From Lysobacteraceae bacterium 2PB (GTDB taxonomy: Bacteria; Pseudomonadota; Gammaproteobacteria; Xanthomonadales; Xanthomonadaceae), in contig SCMT01000006.1 in the NCBI GenBank assembly GCA_005502915.1, positions 62,001-126,000 on the forward strand: a stretch of DNA of 64,000 bases. The letters are read 5' to 3'. Under the pieces are notes generated by a model. The model was not told the DNA's origin. It saw nothing but the letters and a program-made list of their open reading frames with translations, and did no database searches. Within the stretch, counting starts at the first letter, position 1; each line of letters starts with the position of its first letter. Below, piece by piece: positions 29,099 through 38,209 of this stretch. The position numbers were made by a program, and so were the translations under genes.

Positions 29099-29887
29099 TC
29101 AGTGCGGCATGCGCGCAGCGGTGCGCGTCATCAGCCGGAAATACATCCCCGGCATCCACCGTTTCAACCGCCAGAGCCAAGGCGTGCGCCGGCTCGGCAG
29201 GACCAGGAAGTCGCCGCGTTCGATCGCGGCGAAGCAGCGGTCGGCGATCTGGTCGGGCGTGTCGCGGGCGCGGTCCATCATCTTCTGCGCGAAGCGCTTC
29301 GCGTCGTCGGCGATGATCGCGGTTTCCATCAGGTTGGTGCGGAAGAACGCGGGGCAGAGCACGGTCACGCGGACGCCGCTGCCGTGCAGTTCGGCGCGCA
29401 ATTGCTCCGACAGCGCGACCACGCCGGCCTTGGCGACGCCGTAGCTCATGATGCCGGGCGCGGCGGCGAGGCCGGCGAGGCTGGCGGTGTTGACGATCTG
29501 CCCGCGCTTCGCGGCGAGCATCATCGGCAGGAACAGCCGGCAGCCGCGCACCACGCCGAGCAGGTCGATGTCGAGGATGCGTCGCCATTCCTCCATCGTC
29601 GTGCCGGTCATCGGCCCGCCGGAGGCGATGCCGGCGTTGTTGACCAGCACGTCCAGGCCGTTCCATTCGGCGGCGATGCGGTCGTGCAGGGCCTGCATCG
29701 AGGCGTCATCGCCGACATCCGCGACCAGGGCGAGATGGCCGTCGCCGGGCAGCGCGGCGCGCGCGGCTTCGGCGCGTTCGCCGAGCAGGTCCACGCAGGC
29801 GACGCGCGCGCCGGCCCGGGCGTAGCGATGCGCCAGGGCGAGGCCGAGGCCGCTGCCGGCGCCGGTGATCAGGATGCGTCGCTGCAT
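29099..29887 (-). CDS. Short-chain dehydrogenase/reductase
   Basis: This 262-residue NAD(P)-dependent oxidoreductase has the cofactor motif TGAGSGLG near residue 8, NNAGIASGG, and the catalytic SLAGL...YGVAKAG (Tyr-x3-Lys). The C-terminal part (RRTPWLWRLKRWMPGMYFRLM) is basic and amphipathic, as in SDRs that act on membrane lipids. I use the ATG at 29887; the longer GTG start at 29899 adds four residues. It is divergent from another SDR. The substrate is unknown. Confidence 0.88.
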   Translation of the reverse strand: MQRRILITGAGSGLGLALAHRYARAGARVACVDLLGERAEAARAALPGDGHLALVADVGDDASMQALHDRIAAEWNGLDVLVNNAGIASGGPMTGTTMEEWRRILDIDLLGVVRGCRLFLPMMLAAKRGQIVNTASLAGLAAAPGIMSYGVAKAGVVALSEQLRAELHGSGVRVTVLCPAFFRTNLMETAIIADDAKRFAQKMMDRARDTPDQIADRCFAAIERGDFLVLPSRRTPWLWRLKRWMPGMYFRLMTRTAARMPH

Positions 29888-29946
29888 GCGGAAGCCCACG
29901 GGTTGCGATAGGCTCGGAGCATACCAGTCCGTTTGGAGCCCGCTGC

Positions 29947-30717
29947 ATGTCCCACCACGACCCGCTGTTCGACCTGTCCGGCAAGACCGCCCTCGTCAGC
30001 GGCGCCTCGCGCGGCATCGGCGAGGCCATCGCCCGCCTGCTCGCCGCGCACGGTGCGCACGTGGTCTGCACCTCGCGCCAGGTCGACGCCTGCGACGCGG
30101 TGGCGCGGTCGATCATCGAGGCCGGCGGTTCGGCCGAAGCGCACGCGCTGCACGTCGGCGAGCCGGAGGCGATCGAGGCCGTGTTCGCCACGCTCGACGC
30201 CGCCGGCCGCGCGCCGGACATCCTGGTCAACAACGCGGCGACCAATCCCTACTACGGGGCGATGGCCGACCAGGACCTGGTCAGCTTCCAGAAGATCGTC
30301 GACGTGAACCTGCGCGGCTACTTCTGGTGCAGCGTGCAGGCCGCGAAGCGCATGCGCGCGAAGGGCGGCGGCAGCATCGTCAACATCGCCTCGGTGAATG
30401 CGAAGCGCCCACCGTTCGGACAGGGCGCGTACTCGATCACCAAGGCCGGCATCGTCAACATGACCGAAGGCTTCGCCAAGGAACTCGCGCCGCAGCGTAT
30501 CCGCGTCAACGCGGTGCTGCCCGGCCTCACCGACACCAAGTTCGCCTCGCCGATCACCTCGAATCCGCAGGTGATGGCGGTGATGTCGCAGCTGATCCCG
30601 CTGGGCCGCAGCGCGCAGCCCGACGAGATCGCGCCGGCCGTGCTGTTCCTGTGCTCCCCGGCGGCGAGCTATGTCACCGGGACGTGCCTGGCGGTGGATG
30701 GGGGGTATCTGGCCTGA
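29947..30717 (+). CDS. Short-chain dehydrogenase/reductase
   Basis: This 256-residue classical SDR has FDLSGKTALVSGASRGIGEAIA with the TGxxxGxG-type glycine pattern, NNAATNPYYG, the catalytic IASVNAK...YSITKAG, and ends in YVTGTCLAVDGGYLA. It resembles glucose/3-ketoacyl dehydrogenase-type SDRs. It starts 59 bases from the divergent SDR and is convergent with the VOC gene. The substrate cannot be assigned. Confidence 0.9.
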   Translation: MSHHDPLFDLSGKTALVSGASRGIGEAIARLLAAHGAHVVCTSRQVDACDAVARSIIEAGGSAEAHALHVGEPEAIEAVFATLDAAGRAPDILVNNAATNPYYGAMADQDLVSFQKIVDVNLRGYFWCSVQAAKRMRAKGGGSIVNIASVNAKRPPFGQGAYSITKAGIVNMTEGFAKELAPQRIRVNAVLPGLTDTKFASPITSNPQVMAVMSQLIPLGRSAQPDEIAPAVLFLCSPAASYVTGTCLAVDGGYLA

Positions 30718-30728
30718 CGCGAATCGGC

Positions 30729-31115
30729 TCAGGCCAGCAGCTCACGCACCTGGAACACATTGCCCTCCGGATCCATCGCGTTGCAGACGATGAAGCCCGG
30801 GCCCTGCCAGCGCTCGTCGAACAGCGCGCCACCCAGCGAAGCGGCGGTGGCGCCTGCTTCGGTGAGACTGGCCAAGGTGGCGAAGAACTTGATCGCCGTG
30901 TTCTCGCGGCGCACCGGTGGCGTTTCGATGTGGATGTCCGCCGCGATGTGCGCGGGGATGCGGTGCACCAGCAGCTGCAGGTCGGGCGAGGCGAGGATGG
31001 CCATCTCGTCCGTCGCATGCACCTGGCGCATGCCGAGCACGGCGGCGTAGAACGCGGCGACGCGTGGCAGATCCTTGGCGTAGACGAAGACGCCGGCGCG
31101 GGCGGGTGAGGACAT
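30729..31115 (-). CDS. VOC-superfamily (glyoxalase-like) protein
   Basis: This 128-residue protein has the paired beta-alpha-beta VOC pattern: AGVFVYAKDLPRVAAFYAAVLGM at the start and GPGFIVCNAMDPEGNVFQVREL at the end, which usually carries the metal-ligand Glu. Members include glyoxalase I-like enzymes and antibiotic-binding proteins; the function here is open. It is the downstream partner of a small membrane-protein gene on the same strand. Confidence 0.87.
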   Translation of the reverse strand: MSSPARAGVFVYAKDLPRVAAFYAAVLGMRQVHATDEMAILASPDLQLLVHRIPAHIAADIHIETPPVRRENTAIKFFATLASLTEAGATAASLGGALFDERWQGPGFIVCNAMDPEGNVFQVRELLA

Positions 31116-31151
31116 GCGGGAGAATCCGAAGGGAGATGCGCGATTCTTCGC

Positions 31152-31712
31152 TCAGCGCGCGCCGGCCGCAACTGGGCCTGGGATCTGACGCGTCGCCATC
31201 ATCGCGATCGAGATGACGTAGGCCAGCACGACGGCGGCTGCGCAGGCGGACAGGCGGTGCTCGGGGAACAGCCACCAGGCGGCGGACAGGGCGATCGTGC
31301 GGACGATGGCGTGGATGTGGCCGACGGGGTGATCGATGATCCACGAATACACCATCCAGTGCAGTCCCAGCCCGAGGCCGAGGCTCAGCGGCACGTATTC
31401 GGGTGCGTGGACCAGCAGCGGCACGTGCAGCGCCCAGAGGAGGTTGACCATCACCACGCACAGGCCCATCAGCCGACCCAGCGGATTGGCGTTCGACAGC
31501 ACCTGTTCGCTGCGGATGCGCGCGACCAACATCGCGATCGGGAAGATCGCGCCGGTGGCGATCACCAGCAGCAGCGCCGCGCTGCGATCGGTGAGGTTCC
31601 AGCCGTAGGCGCCAGCAGCGGCCCAGACGATCAGGCCGGCGATCGGCAGGGAAAGCGAGCGGCGGCTGCGGGTTTCGAAGTCGGCGCGGAGGCTGGCGAG
31701 GCTGTCGGTCAT
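31152..31712 (-). CDS. Small polytopic membrane protein of unknown function
   Basis: About 186 residues with roughly five or six hydrophobic helices (LPIAGLIVWAAAGAYGW, ALLLVIATGAIFPIAMLVA, LMGLCVVMVNLLWALHVPLLV, LSACAAAVVLAYVISIAMMA). I chose the ATG at 31712 (MTDSLASLRADFETR) because the longer frame to 31811 gives an implausible leader overlapping the next gene. A VHAPEYVPLSLGLGLGLHW segment might be a family marker, but I do not assign one. Confidence 0.75.
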   Translation of the reverse strand: MTDSLASLRADFETRSRRSLSLPIAGLIVWAAAGAYGWNLTDRSAALLLVIATGAIFPIAMLVARIRSEQVLSNANPLGRLMGLCVVMVNLLWALHVPLLVHAPEYVPLSLGLGLGLHWMVYSWIIDHPVGHIHAIVRTIALSAAWWLFPEHRLSACAAAVVLAYVISIAMMATRQIPGPVAAGAR

Positions 31713-31785
31713 GGCGGGGTCCGGCAAGGTCGGTGGGCGTGCGGTGATTGTTCCCGCCGCCCCTGGCCGCGTCACGTGACAACTG

Positions 31786-32643
31786 TCAGGCGTTTTCCGG
31801 GACATCGTCATGCCCGGGCGCGTCCTCGCCCCGGCGTTTCGGAATCCGTCGCCTCGGCGCCTGCGCCTCGCGTTCCTGCATCTCGCGCACGCGCTGGCCG
31901 GCGGTGCGGATCAGTTCGGGCAGCAGCTGCGTCTCGGGCAGGTGCTTCCAGTATTTCTGCGGCATTTCCTGCCGCATCATCCGCGGATTGAGGCGCGCGG
32001 GATTGAAGATGTGCGCGTAGTAGGTGCGCCACAGGTCTTCGCGGGCATCGTCGGCCGGCGCGTCGCTGCGCTGCGCGCCCGGGCCGAAGGCGAGCGCGGT
32101 GCCGTCCCAGGCGACGCTGCGGTCTGGCGTGAGGATCGCCCAGCGCATGCCGGCGAAGCGGCGCGCGAAGAACGGCGCCACGCGGTCGACGATGTGGTGC
32201 GCAGGCTCGAACCAGGCGATGAAGGCATCGGTTTCGCCGGGCACTTCGCGGAAACGCACGAAGGCCTTCATCTTGTGCGTATCGCGGCCGACCGCCTTGG
32301 CCAGTTCCGAGGCGCGGCGCACGTCGACATCGGTCACGCGCGAGAGCAGGTGCTTCTCGCCCGACGCGATCCGCCAGGCGATGCGGTAGAGCAGGGCATG
32401 GCGCTGCGGGTCGCGATGGCAGAGCACCGCGTCGGCGAGTTCGAACAGCGCGGCGGGCACCTGCGGCGCGGCACGGACGACGGGGGCCGTGGCCAAGTCG
32501 GGTGCGGCGAGCAGCGTCGCCTGCGCATCGCCGTCCCAATCGATGTGCTCCGGCGCGATGCCAGCGCACAGTCCGGCGCGCGCGAGTCGGCGCCAGGCGT
32601 CGAGGTCCCAGCCGGGATCGACCTCGGCGCGGAAGCGGCTCAT
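31786..32643 (-). CDS. Probable DNA metabolism protein (TIGR03915 type)
   Basis: About 285 residues. The C-terminal region WRTYYAHIFNPARLNPRMMRQEMPQKYWKHLPE is the hallmark of the family that accompanies the radical-SAM protein encoded just downstream; in many genomes it is fused to a UdgX-type uracil-DNA glycosylase. Here the protein ends about 40 residues later in a basic tail (PRRRIPKRRGED) with no glycosylase domain. It lies 13 bases downstream of the radical-SAM gene on the same strand, so the two form an operon. The exact biochemistry of the family is not established. Confidence 0.8.
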   Translation of the reverse strand: MSRFRAEVDPGWDLDAWRRLARAGLCAGIAPEHIDWDGDAQATLLAAPDLATAPVVRAAPQVPAALFELADAVLCHRDPQRHALLYRIAWRIASGEKHLLSRVTDVDVRRASELAKAVGRDTHKMKAFVRFREVPGETDAFIAWFEPAHHIVDRVAPFFARRFAGMRWAILTPDRSVAWDGTALAFGPGAQRSDAPADDAREDLWRTYYAHIFNPARLNPRMMRQEMPQKYWKHLPETQLLPELIRTAGQRVREMQEREAQAPRRRIPKRRGEDAPGHDDVPENA

Positions 32644-32656
32644 GCGGCGCTGTCCT

Positions 32657-33925
32657 TCACGCGAACAGGTCCTGCTGGCGTGGCTTCGGCGCGAGCTGCG
32701 CGCGCAGCGAGGCCGGATCGTCGAGGCGCTTGCGCGGGTGGTGGTCGGGCAACTGGATGAAGGGCAGCATCTTCTGCAGCGGCGCGCGCAGCCGGGCCAT
32801 GTCCTCCAGGCGCAGGCGGCCGTGGCGGCGCGCGACGAGGATGCGGTCGACGTTGCGCGTGCCCAGGCCCGGCACGCGCAGCAGCATCTCGCGCGGCGCG
32901 GTGTTGAGGTTCACCGGGAATTTCTCGGGATGGCGCAGTGCCCAGGCCAGCTTGGGGTCGATGTCGAGGTCGAGCATGCCGCTGCCGCCGGCCTTCGTGT
33001 CGGGCGCGATCTCCTCGACGCTGAATTCGTAGAAGCGCAGCAGCCAGTCGGCCTGGTACAGCCGGTGTTCGCGCAGCAGCGGCGGTGGCTTCACCGGCAG
33101 GGTCGACGAGGCATCGGGAATCGGGCTGAAACCGGAGTAGTACACGCGGCGCATGCGGAAATCGCCGTACAGGCCGCTCGACGTGACGAGGATGCTGCGG
33201 TCGTCGGCATCGTCGGCGCCGACGATCATCTGCGTGCTCTGCCCGGCGGGTGCGTAGCGCGGCGGGCGACGCCGCTTCGGCGTGGCGTTCGTCGTGGTCG
33301 CGGGCTTCCGCGCCTCCAGGGTTTCCTCGATCTTCGCCGACACGGTGCCCATCGCCGCGCGGATGCCGGGCAATTGCTTTTCCGGCGCGAGTTTCTTGAG
33401 CCCGGCTTCGGTCGGCAGCTCGATGTTGATGCTCAGGCGGTCGGCGTAGCGGCCGGCCAGCGCCAGCAGCTCCGGCGAGGCTTCGGGAATCGTCTTGAGG
33501 TGGATGTAGCCGGCGAAGCGGTGGTCCTCGCGCAGCGTGCGAGCCACTTCCACCAGCTGTTCCATCGTGTAGTCGCCGTTGCGGATGATGCCGCTGGAGA
33601 GGAACAGGCCCTCGATGTAGTTGCGCTTGTAGAAGTCGAGGGTCAGCCGCACCACCTCGTCCACCGCGAAGCGTGCGCGGGGCACGTTGCTGCTGACCCG
33701 GTTCACGCAGTAAGCGCAGTCGTAGATGCAGAAGTTGGTGAGCAGGATCTTCAGCAGCGACACGCAGCGGCCGTCGGGCGTGTACGAATGGCAGATGCCC
33801 ATGCCCTCGGTGCTGCCGATGCCGCCGGACTTCAGCGAATTGCGCCCGCCGGCGCCGCTGGACGCGCAGGAGGCGTCGTACTTCGCGGCGTCGGCCAGGA
33901 TGGCGAGCTTGCGGGTGATCTGCAT
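32657..33925 (-). CDS. Putative DNA modification/repair radical-SAM protein (TIGR03916 type)
   Basis: This 422-residue protein has the radical-SAM cluster motif CIYDCAYC (Cys66, Cys70, Cys73) preceded by SLLKILLTNF, and earlier KYDASCASSG and GICHSYTPDGRC, which are typical of this family. A helix-hairpin-helix-like DNA-binding segment (LLRVPGLGTRNVDRILVARR) lies in the C-terminal part, as does DLDIDPKLAWALRHPEKFPVNLNTAPREMLL. Known family members are linked by genome context to UdgX and the TIGR03915 protein; here the latter follows immediately. The start at 33925 (MQITRKLAILADAAKYD) fits the family. Confidence 0.9.
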   Translation of the reverse strand: MQITRKLAILADAAKYDASCASSGAGGRNSLKSGGIGSTEGMGICHSYTPDGRCVSLLKILLTNFCIYDCAYCVNRVSSNVPRARFAVDEVVRLTLDFYKRNYIEGLFLSSGIIRNGDYTMEQLVEVARTLREDHRFAGYIHLKTIPEASPELLALAGRYADRLSINIELPTEAGLKKLAPEKQLPGIRAAMGTVSAKIEETLEARKPATTTNATPKRRRPPRYAPAGQSTQMIVGADDADDRSILVTSSGLYGDFRMRRVYYSGFSPIPDASSTLPVKPPPLLREHRLYQADWLLRFYEFSVEEIAPDTKAGGSGMLDLDIDPKLAWALRHPEKFPVNLNTAPREMLLRVPGLGTRNVDRILVARRHGRLRLEDMARLRAPLQKMLPFIQLPDHHPRKRLDDPASLRAQLAPKPRQQDLFA

Positions 33926-34028
33926 GGTCGAATTGTCGTCGTATCCGTCTCGTGCCGTGAGACGGATACGCAACGGGCGGCGGAACGGATGCGGCACAAT
34001 GGCGAACCGCCCCCGACGAGCCGCGCGC

Positions 34029-34838
34029 ATGCACCTGTCCGCCCTGTCCCTGCATCCGCTGAAGTCCTGCGCGCCGCTGGCGGTCGAGTCGCTGGAGGTC
34101 GAGCCGCGCGGGCCGCGCCACGATCGCCGCTGGCTGGTGGTGGATGCCGACGGCCGCTTCGTCACCGCGCGCGCGGTGAGCGAGCTGGTCCTGGTCCGCG
34201 CGGAGCCGCTGGGCGAGGGGCTGCGCCTGTCCGCGCCGGGCATGTCGCGGCTCGACGTGGCCGTGCCGCCACCCGACGCGCCGCGCACGACGGTGACGGT
34301 GTGGAAGGACACGATCGACGCGCCGCGTGCCGATTCCGCCGCCGACGCCTGGCTCAGCGCCTTCCTGCAGCGCGAGGTGCGCCTGGTGCGCATGGACGAC
34401 GCGGCCCGCCGCGCCGTCGATCCCGCCTACGGCCAAGCGGGCGACGAAGTCAGTTTCGCCGATGGCTATCCGCTGCTGGTGATCTCGCAGGCCGCGCTCG
34501 ACGGCCTGAACGCACGCCTGTCCGCCGCCGGCCGCGCGCCGCTGACCATGGCGCACTTCCGGCCGAACCTGGTGGTCGACGGCGTCGACGCGCATGCCGA
34601 GGACGGCTGGCGTCGCGTGCGCATCGGCGGCATCGACTTCGATGCGGTCAAACCCTGCACCCGCTGTGTATTCACCACCGTCGACCCGTCGCTGGGTCGG
34701 CGCCGCGAGGATGGCGAGCCGCTGGAGATCCTCAAGCAGTACCGCCGCACCCCGGCCGGGATCACCTTCGGCGTGAACCTCATCGCGCGCGGCACCGGCA
34801 CGCTGCGGGTCGGCGACGCGGTCGAGCTCCTGGACTGA
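34029..34838 (+). CDS. MOSC-domain protein
   Basis: About 269 residues. It has a MOSC N-terminal beta-barrel (ALSLHPLKSCAPLAVESLEV, GPRHDRRWLVVDADGRFVTAR) and a MOSC domain with the conserved RPNLVVDG...KPCTRCVFTTVD, whose Cys binds molybdenum cofactor in related proteins. Such proteins (YcbX-like) reduce N-hydroxylated compounds or handle Mo-sulfur cofactor; this one lacks the extra C-terminal ferredoxin domain of YcbX. It is divergent from the radical-SAM gene. The ATG at 34029 begins the conserved part. Confidence 0.88.
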   Translation: MHLSALSLHPLKSCAPLAVESLEVEPRGPRHDRRWLVVDADGRFVTARAVSELVLVRAEPLGEGLRLSAPGMSRLDVAVPPPDAPRTTVTVWKDTIDAPRADSAADAWLSAFLQREVRLVRMDDAARRAVDPAYGQAGDEVSFADGYPLLVISQAALDGLNARLSAAGRAPLTMAHFRPNLVVDGVDAHAEDGWRRVRIGGIDFDAVKPCTRCVFTTVDPSLGRRREDGEPLEILKQYRRTPAGITFGVNLIARGTGTLRVGDAVELLD

Positions 34839-34903
34839 CCCGCTGCATCCGGACGGCCCGCCTCGCCGTCATCGCAGTCGTCCGCCCCTTGCCGGAGATC
34901 GCC

Positions 34904-35815
34904 ATGCCGTTCGCGTTGCCCCGGGTCCTGTGCCTGCCCGTTGCCTGCCTCCTGCTCGCTGCCTGCGCCACTGGCGGCGGCTTCCCGCCGACGGTGCCCG
35001 CCACGCCCCGCGTGGCCGATGCGCCCGGTGAGACGCTCGACGGCGATGCGGTGTTCGCGCGCACGCTCGCGGCGCACGGCGGCGACCTGCGCCGGCATCC
35101 CGGCGACATCAACCTGTCCACCGACGGCCGCTGGTACGCGCTGATCCAGCGCATCCAGCCGCTGGTCAGCGACAGCGGCTTCCGGATCCGTTCGCAGGAG
35201 CGCTACCGCCCCTCGGAAGGCCTGTACGCGGTCGACCACGACGGCCCGCAGGGGCGCAAGCGCGTGGTACGCAGCGCCGACGGCCTGTCGATCGCCTACA
35301 ACGGCCGGGCCAACGAGGACGTGGCCCGGCGCAGCGCCACGGCGATGACCAACGACGCGTTCCGCATGTTCCATTTCGGGCCGACCTGGTTCATCGACCG
35401 TGTCGCGCACTGGCGCCGCCTAGACGACGCGACCGAAGATGGCCGCACGTACCGCCGCATCGCCGGCGTCGCGGTGCCGGGTTTCGGCGACGCCGAACGC
35501 GACGACGTGCTGCTGTGGATCGACCGCGAGACCGATCGCCTGTACCGCATCCACATGAGCCTCAACGGCTTCGAGACCACGCAGGGCGCGCACGTCGACA
35601 CCACCTTCCTCGACTATCGCGAAGCCGGCGGCTACCTGTTCCCGGTGCGCTTCCACGAACGCGTGCGCGGCCCGCTGCGCATCGACGCGCATACCTGGTG
35701 GGTGACCGGGCTGGACATGGATCGCGGCTGGACCGCAGCGGACGCGGGCGGCGATGCGTTCACCGGAGCCGCCGCACCTGCAGCGAAGCCGCTGGCGGCC
35801 CCTGCAACGCCGTGA
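34904..35815 (+). CDS. Lipoprotein of unknown function with LolA-like strand pattern
   Basis: About 303 residues with a lipoprotein signal (LCLPVACLLLAACATGGG, Cys near residue 22). The mature part begins with LDGDAVFARTLAAHGG and continues as alternating beta strands (RSQERYRPSEGLYAVDHDGPQGRKRVVRSADG, DDVLLWIDRETDRLYRIHMSLNGFE, TTFLDYREAGGYLFPVRFHERV). This is reminiscent of outer-membrane lipoprotein sorting/LolA-type beta sheets. GGAGATCGCC precedes the ATG at 34904. It is convergent, with seven bases between stops, with the methyltransferase gene. No partner is evident. Confidence 0.75.
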   Translation: MPFALPRVLCLPVACLLLAACATGGGFPPTVPATPRVADAPGETLDGDAVFARTLAAHGGDLRRHPGDINLSTDGRWYALIQRIQPLVSDSGFRIRSQERYRPSEGLYAVDHDGPQGRKRVVRSADGLSIAYNGRANEDVARRSATAMTNDAFRMFHFGPTWFIDRVAHWRRLDDATEDGRTYRRIAGVAVPGFGDAERDDVLLWIDRETDRLYRIHMSLNGFETTQGAHVDTTFLDYREAGGYLFPVRFHERVRGPLRIDAHTWWVTGLDMDRGWTAADAGGDAFTGAAAPAAKPLAAPATP

Positions 35816-35822
35816 TCGCGCG

Positions 35823-36653
35823 TCAGCCGTGGACGGCTGCGCGCACGTGCCGGGCGTCGAGCGCGTATTCGCCATAGCCGTCGCCCTCCCAGCGTGCCTC
35901 GATCGCATAGCCATGTCGCTGCAGCAGGCGTTCGAGTCGCGCGGGTGCACAGCGCCAGAGGAAGGGTTCGCCATGCGCCGACAGCCAGCGCCGCACGAGG
36001 CCCGAATCCGCCGAGAAGCCGCGCCCCTGTGTCGTGATCGGCGCCAGCGCGGTCAGCAGCAGCCGGGGTGGCGCCGGCCATCGGGCGAGCGTTCGCAGTG
36101 CGCGCAGCAGCGGGCGCGGCGGGAGGTACATCGCCACACCCTCGGCGACCAGCGTGGCGGCGACGCGGTCGTCGAGGCCGTGTGTGCGCAGATCGGCGAT
36201 GCTGCCTGGCAGCTCGATCGGTGCGCGGGACACACTCGCCTGCGTACCAGCGATGCACGCACGCAGGCGCAGCGTGTCCGGGTGATCGTATTCGCGCACG
36301 CGCCAGCGCGGATCGGCCTCCGCCAGGCTCGCGCCGGTGCCGTCGAAGCCGACCGCAGGCCAGAGCAGCTCGCCGGCCGGAGGCGTCGCGCGCAGGCGAT
36401 CGAGCAGCCAGCGCTTGCGGGCGCAGTGATGGGCCGCCAGGCCCGGCAACGCGATCCGCTCGACCAGATCCAGCACCGCGCGGCCGAACCGGTATCGTGC
36501 CAGCCGCCCGAGCCAGCGCCAGTGTCCGCCGGCAGCGTCGAGCGCGCGGGTGGCGATGCGCAGCGAGGTGTCGGGCAGGCCCGCCGCCGCGCCGCGACGC
36601 GCCACCGACAGCGCGACGATCAGCGCGGTCGCGCTGGGCCGGCCCGGGATCAT
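35823..36653 (-). CDS. SAM-dependent methyltransferase, leucine carboxyl methyltransferase-like
   Basis: This 276-residue protein resembles the PPM1/LCM-type carboxyl methyltransferases: ARKRWLLDRLRA early, FDGTGASLAEADPRWRVREYDHPDT (SAM-binding acidic loop) and ATLVAEGVAMYLPPRPLLRALRTLA. Targets in bacteria are varied and not predictable. Its ATG at 36653 overlaps the stop of the FAD oxidoreductase gene (ATGA), so the pair is translated together. The frame upstream of 36653 is a shadow of that gene. Confidence 0.83.
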   Translation of the reverse strand: MIPGRPSATALIVALSVARRGAAAGLPDTSLRIATRALDAAGGHWRWLGRLARYRFGRAVLDLVERIALPGLAAHHCARKRWLLDRLRATPPAGELLWPAVGFDGTGASLAEADPRWRVREYDHPDTLRLRACIAGTQASVSRAPIELPGSIADLRTHGLDDRVAATLVAEGVAMYLPPRPLLRALRTLARWPAPPRLLLTALAPITTQGRGFSADSGLVRRWLSAHGEPFLWRCAPARLERLLQRHGYAIEARWEGDGYGEYALDARHVRAAVHG

Positions 36654-38068
36654 CGGTCCGCCGACAGGATCGCGCGCAACGCGCGATGCCAGTCGCTGTC
36701 GAGTACGTGGTCCGGGTCGATCCGCGACTTCGCTTCGAGGAACGCATCGATCCTTGGATACGCCGCGCGCAGCTGGTCCGCGCGCGCCTCGCGGTGGTAG
36801 GTCAGGTAGAAGCTGCCGCCGAACGCCAGCGCGCGATCGATCAGGCGCTGTGCGTCCGCGCGCAGCCGTCGATGACCTGCCTCGTCGTGCCGCACATGCA
36901 GGTTGAGGACCACGCAGGCCCAGTCCTCGCGCGCCCACGCCAGCAGGGTATCGGTCTCGCGGCGGATCATGCGCACCGTGCCGTAGACGATCTCGGTGCC
37001 GTGGCGGCGGCAGTCGTCGGCAACCTGCCCGAGGAAGGCGTCGAGGTCGCCGGGCGGCACGTACAGCTCCGTGATCATTTCCGAGCCGACGTGGCCCAGC
37101 GCGATGTCGATGTCGCGGTGGTAGCCATCCAGATAGACGCCGAACTGGTGGTCGTCGCTGCCGTAGTGCTGGCCATGGGTGGTGAGATAGAAGGCGCAGT
37201 AACGTTCGAAAGCCTCGCGCTTGTCGGTGTGCGCCAGCATGAGCAGCGAGCGGAACTGTTCGGCCGACAGGTGGTGCTTCGGCGACGACGCGTAGTCGCG
37301 CAGGTGCGTCGGGTGGTAGCAGGCGAAGATGCCGTCGTCGAGGAAGCGTGCGTCGGTCGGATCGATCGAGAACTGGAAGTCGCCGTAGAGCGCGCCTTCG
37401 CTGCGCGCCTGCTCGAAGGCGGGGATCAGTTCGGCGCGGCGAAGCAGGGACACGCGTCGCTGCAGCACGCGCCTGGGCGCCAGGCGCAGGGTGACGTCGG
37501 TCACCACGCCGAACAGGCCGTAGCCGCCGACGGCCAGGGAAAACAGGTGCGGCGCGCGCTGGCGGTCGACCTCCACGACCCGACCGTCCGGCTGCACCAG
37601 CGTGAACGCTTCGATGTCGTCGACGAAGGGGCGCTGGTCTAGTCCGCGGCCATGGATGTTCGCCGCCAGCGCGCCGCCGATGCTGAAGTCGTCGGCGCCG
37701 GTCTGCTTCTGCCGGATCGCCCAGCCCTGTCCGTCGCGATCGCGCTGGCCGGCGAGGAACGCCTGCAGCGCAGGCCAGCGCGTGCCGGCGCCGACTCGCA
37801 CGCGGCCGGCGACCGGGTCGAAGGCGTGCACGCCCGACAAGGATTGCGTATCGAGCAGCCAGCCGCCTTCCGCGAACTGCTGGCCGCCCATGGCGTGTCG
37901 CGCGCCGGCTACGGCGAGACGACGGCCCTGGCGCCGTGCGGCCTGCAGCAACTCGACGACCTCGTCGACATCGCGCGGCGCGAAGGCGCGCAGGTGCCGG
38001 GTGGGGTTCAGGCCGCTGTGGACGTCGTTCTCGACAGGGCGGGGCGCGGGAGCGAGGGCGGCGGACAT
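36650..38068 (-). CDS. FAD-binding oxidoreductase (FAD_binding_4 type)
   Basis: About 472 residues. A PCMH/vanillyl-alcohol-oxidase-type flavin domain is visible: VDEVVELLQAARRQGRRLAVAGARHAMGG, VRVGAGTRWPALQAFL, and SIGGALAANIHGRGLDQRPFVDDIEAFTLV. The C-terminal substrate domain (ELYVPPGDLDAFLGQV, YLTYHREARADQLRAAYPRIDAFLEAKSRIDP, HVLDSDW) is like aldonolactone oxidases. An AGGAACGA site precedes the ATG at 38068. It is coupled to the downstream methyltransferase, which suggests joint modification of one metabolite; that metabolite is unknown. Confidence 0.87.
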   Translation of the reverse strand: MSAALAPAPRPVENDVHSGLNPTRHLRAFAPRDVDEVVELLQAARRQGRRLAVAGARHAMGGQQFAEGGWLLDTQSLSGVHAFDPVAGRVRVGAGTRWPALQAFLAGQRDRDGQGWAIRQKQTGADDFSIGGALAANIHGRGLDQRPFVDDIEAFTLVQPDGRVVEVDRQRAPHLFSLAVGGYGLFGVVTDVTLRLAPRRVLQRRVSLLRRAELIPAFEQARSEGALYGDFQFSIDPTDARFLDDGIFACYHPTHLRDYASSPKHHLSAEQFRSLLMLAHTDKREAFERYCAFYLTTHGQHYGSDDHQFGVYLDGYHRDIDIALGHVGSEMITELYVPPGDLDAFLGQVADDCRRHGTEIVYGTVRMIRRETDTLLAWAREDWACVVLNLHVRHDEAGHRRLRADAQRLIDRALAFGGSFYLTYHREARADQLRAAYPRIDAFLEAKSRIDPDHVLDSDWHRALRAILSADR

Positions 38069-38209
38069 GGTCGTCGTTCCTGAGGGGACGGACCACAGCA
38101 AAGGCGGGCCCGTCGTCCCGGCACAAGCGCGACCGCAGGAGTAGCGCCGGACGATACCGCGGGCCGCGACGCGGGCGACCCGCGCGGGCGACCGGGGCGT
38201 CGTCGACCG

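Noticed and set aside
32489-34903. First two-thirds of a 1108-residue plus-strand frame
   Set aside because: Only its last 303 codons (34904-35815) are a real gene. The rest is antisense to the radical-SAM gene and out of frame with the MOSC gene.
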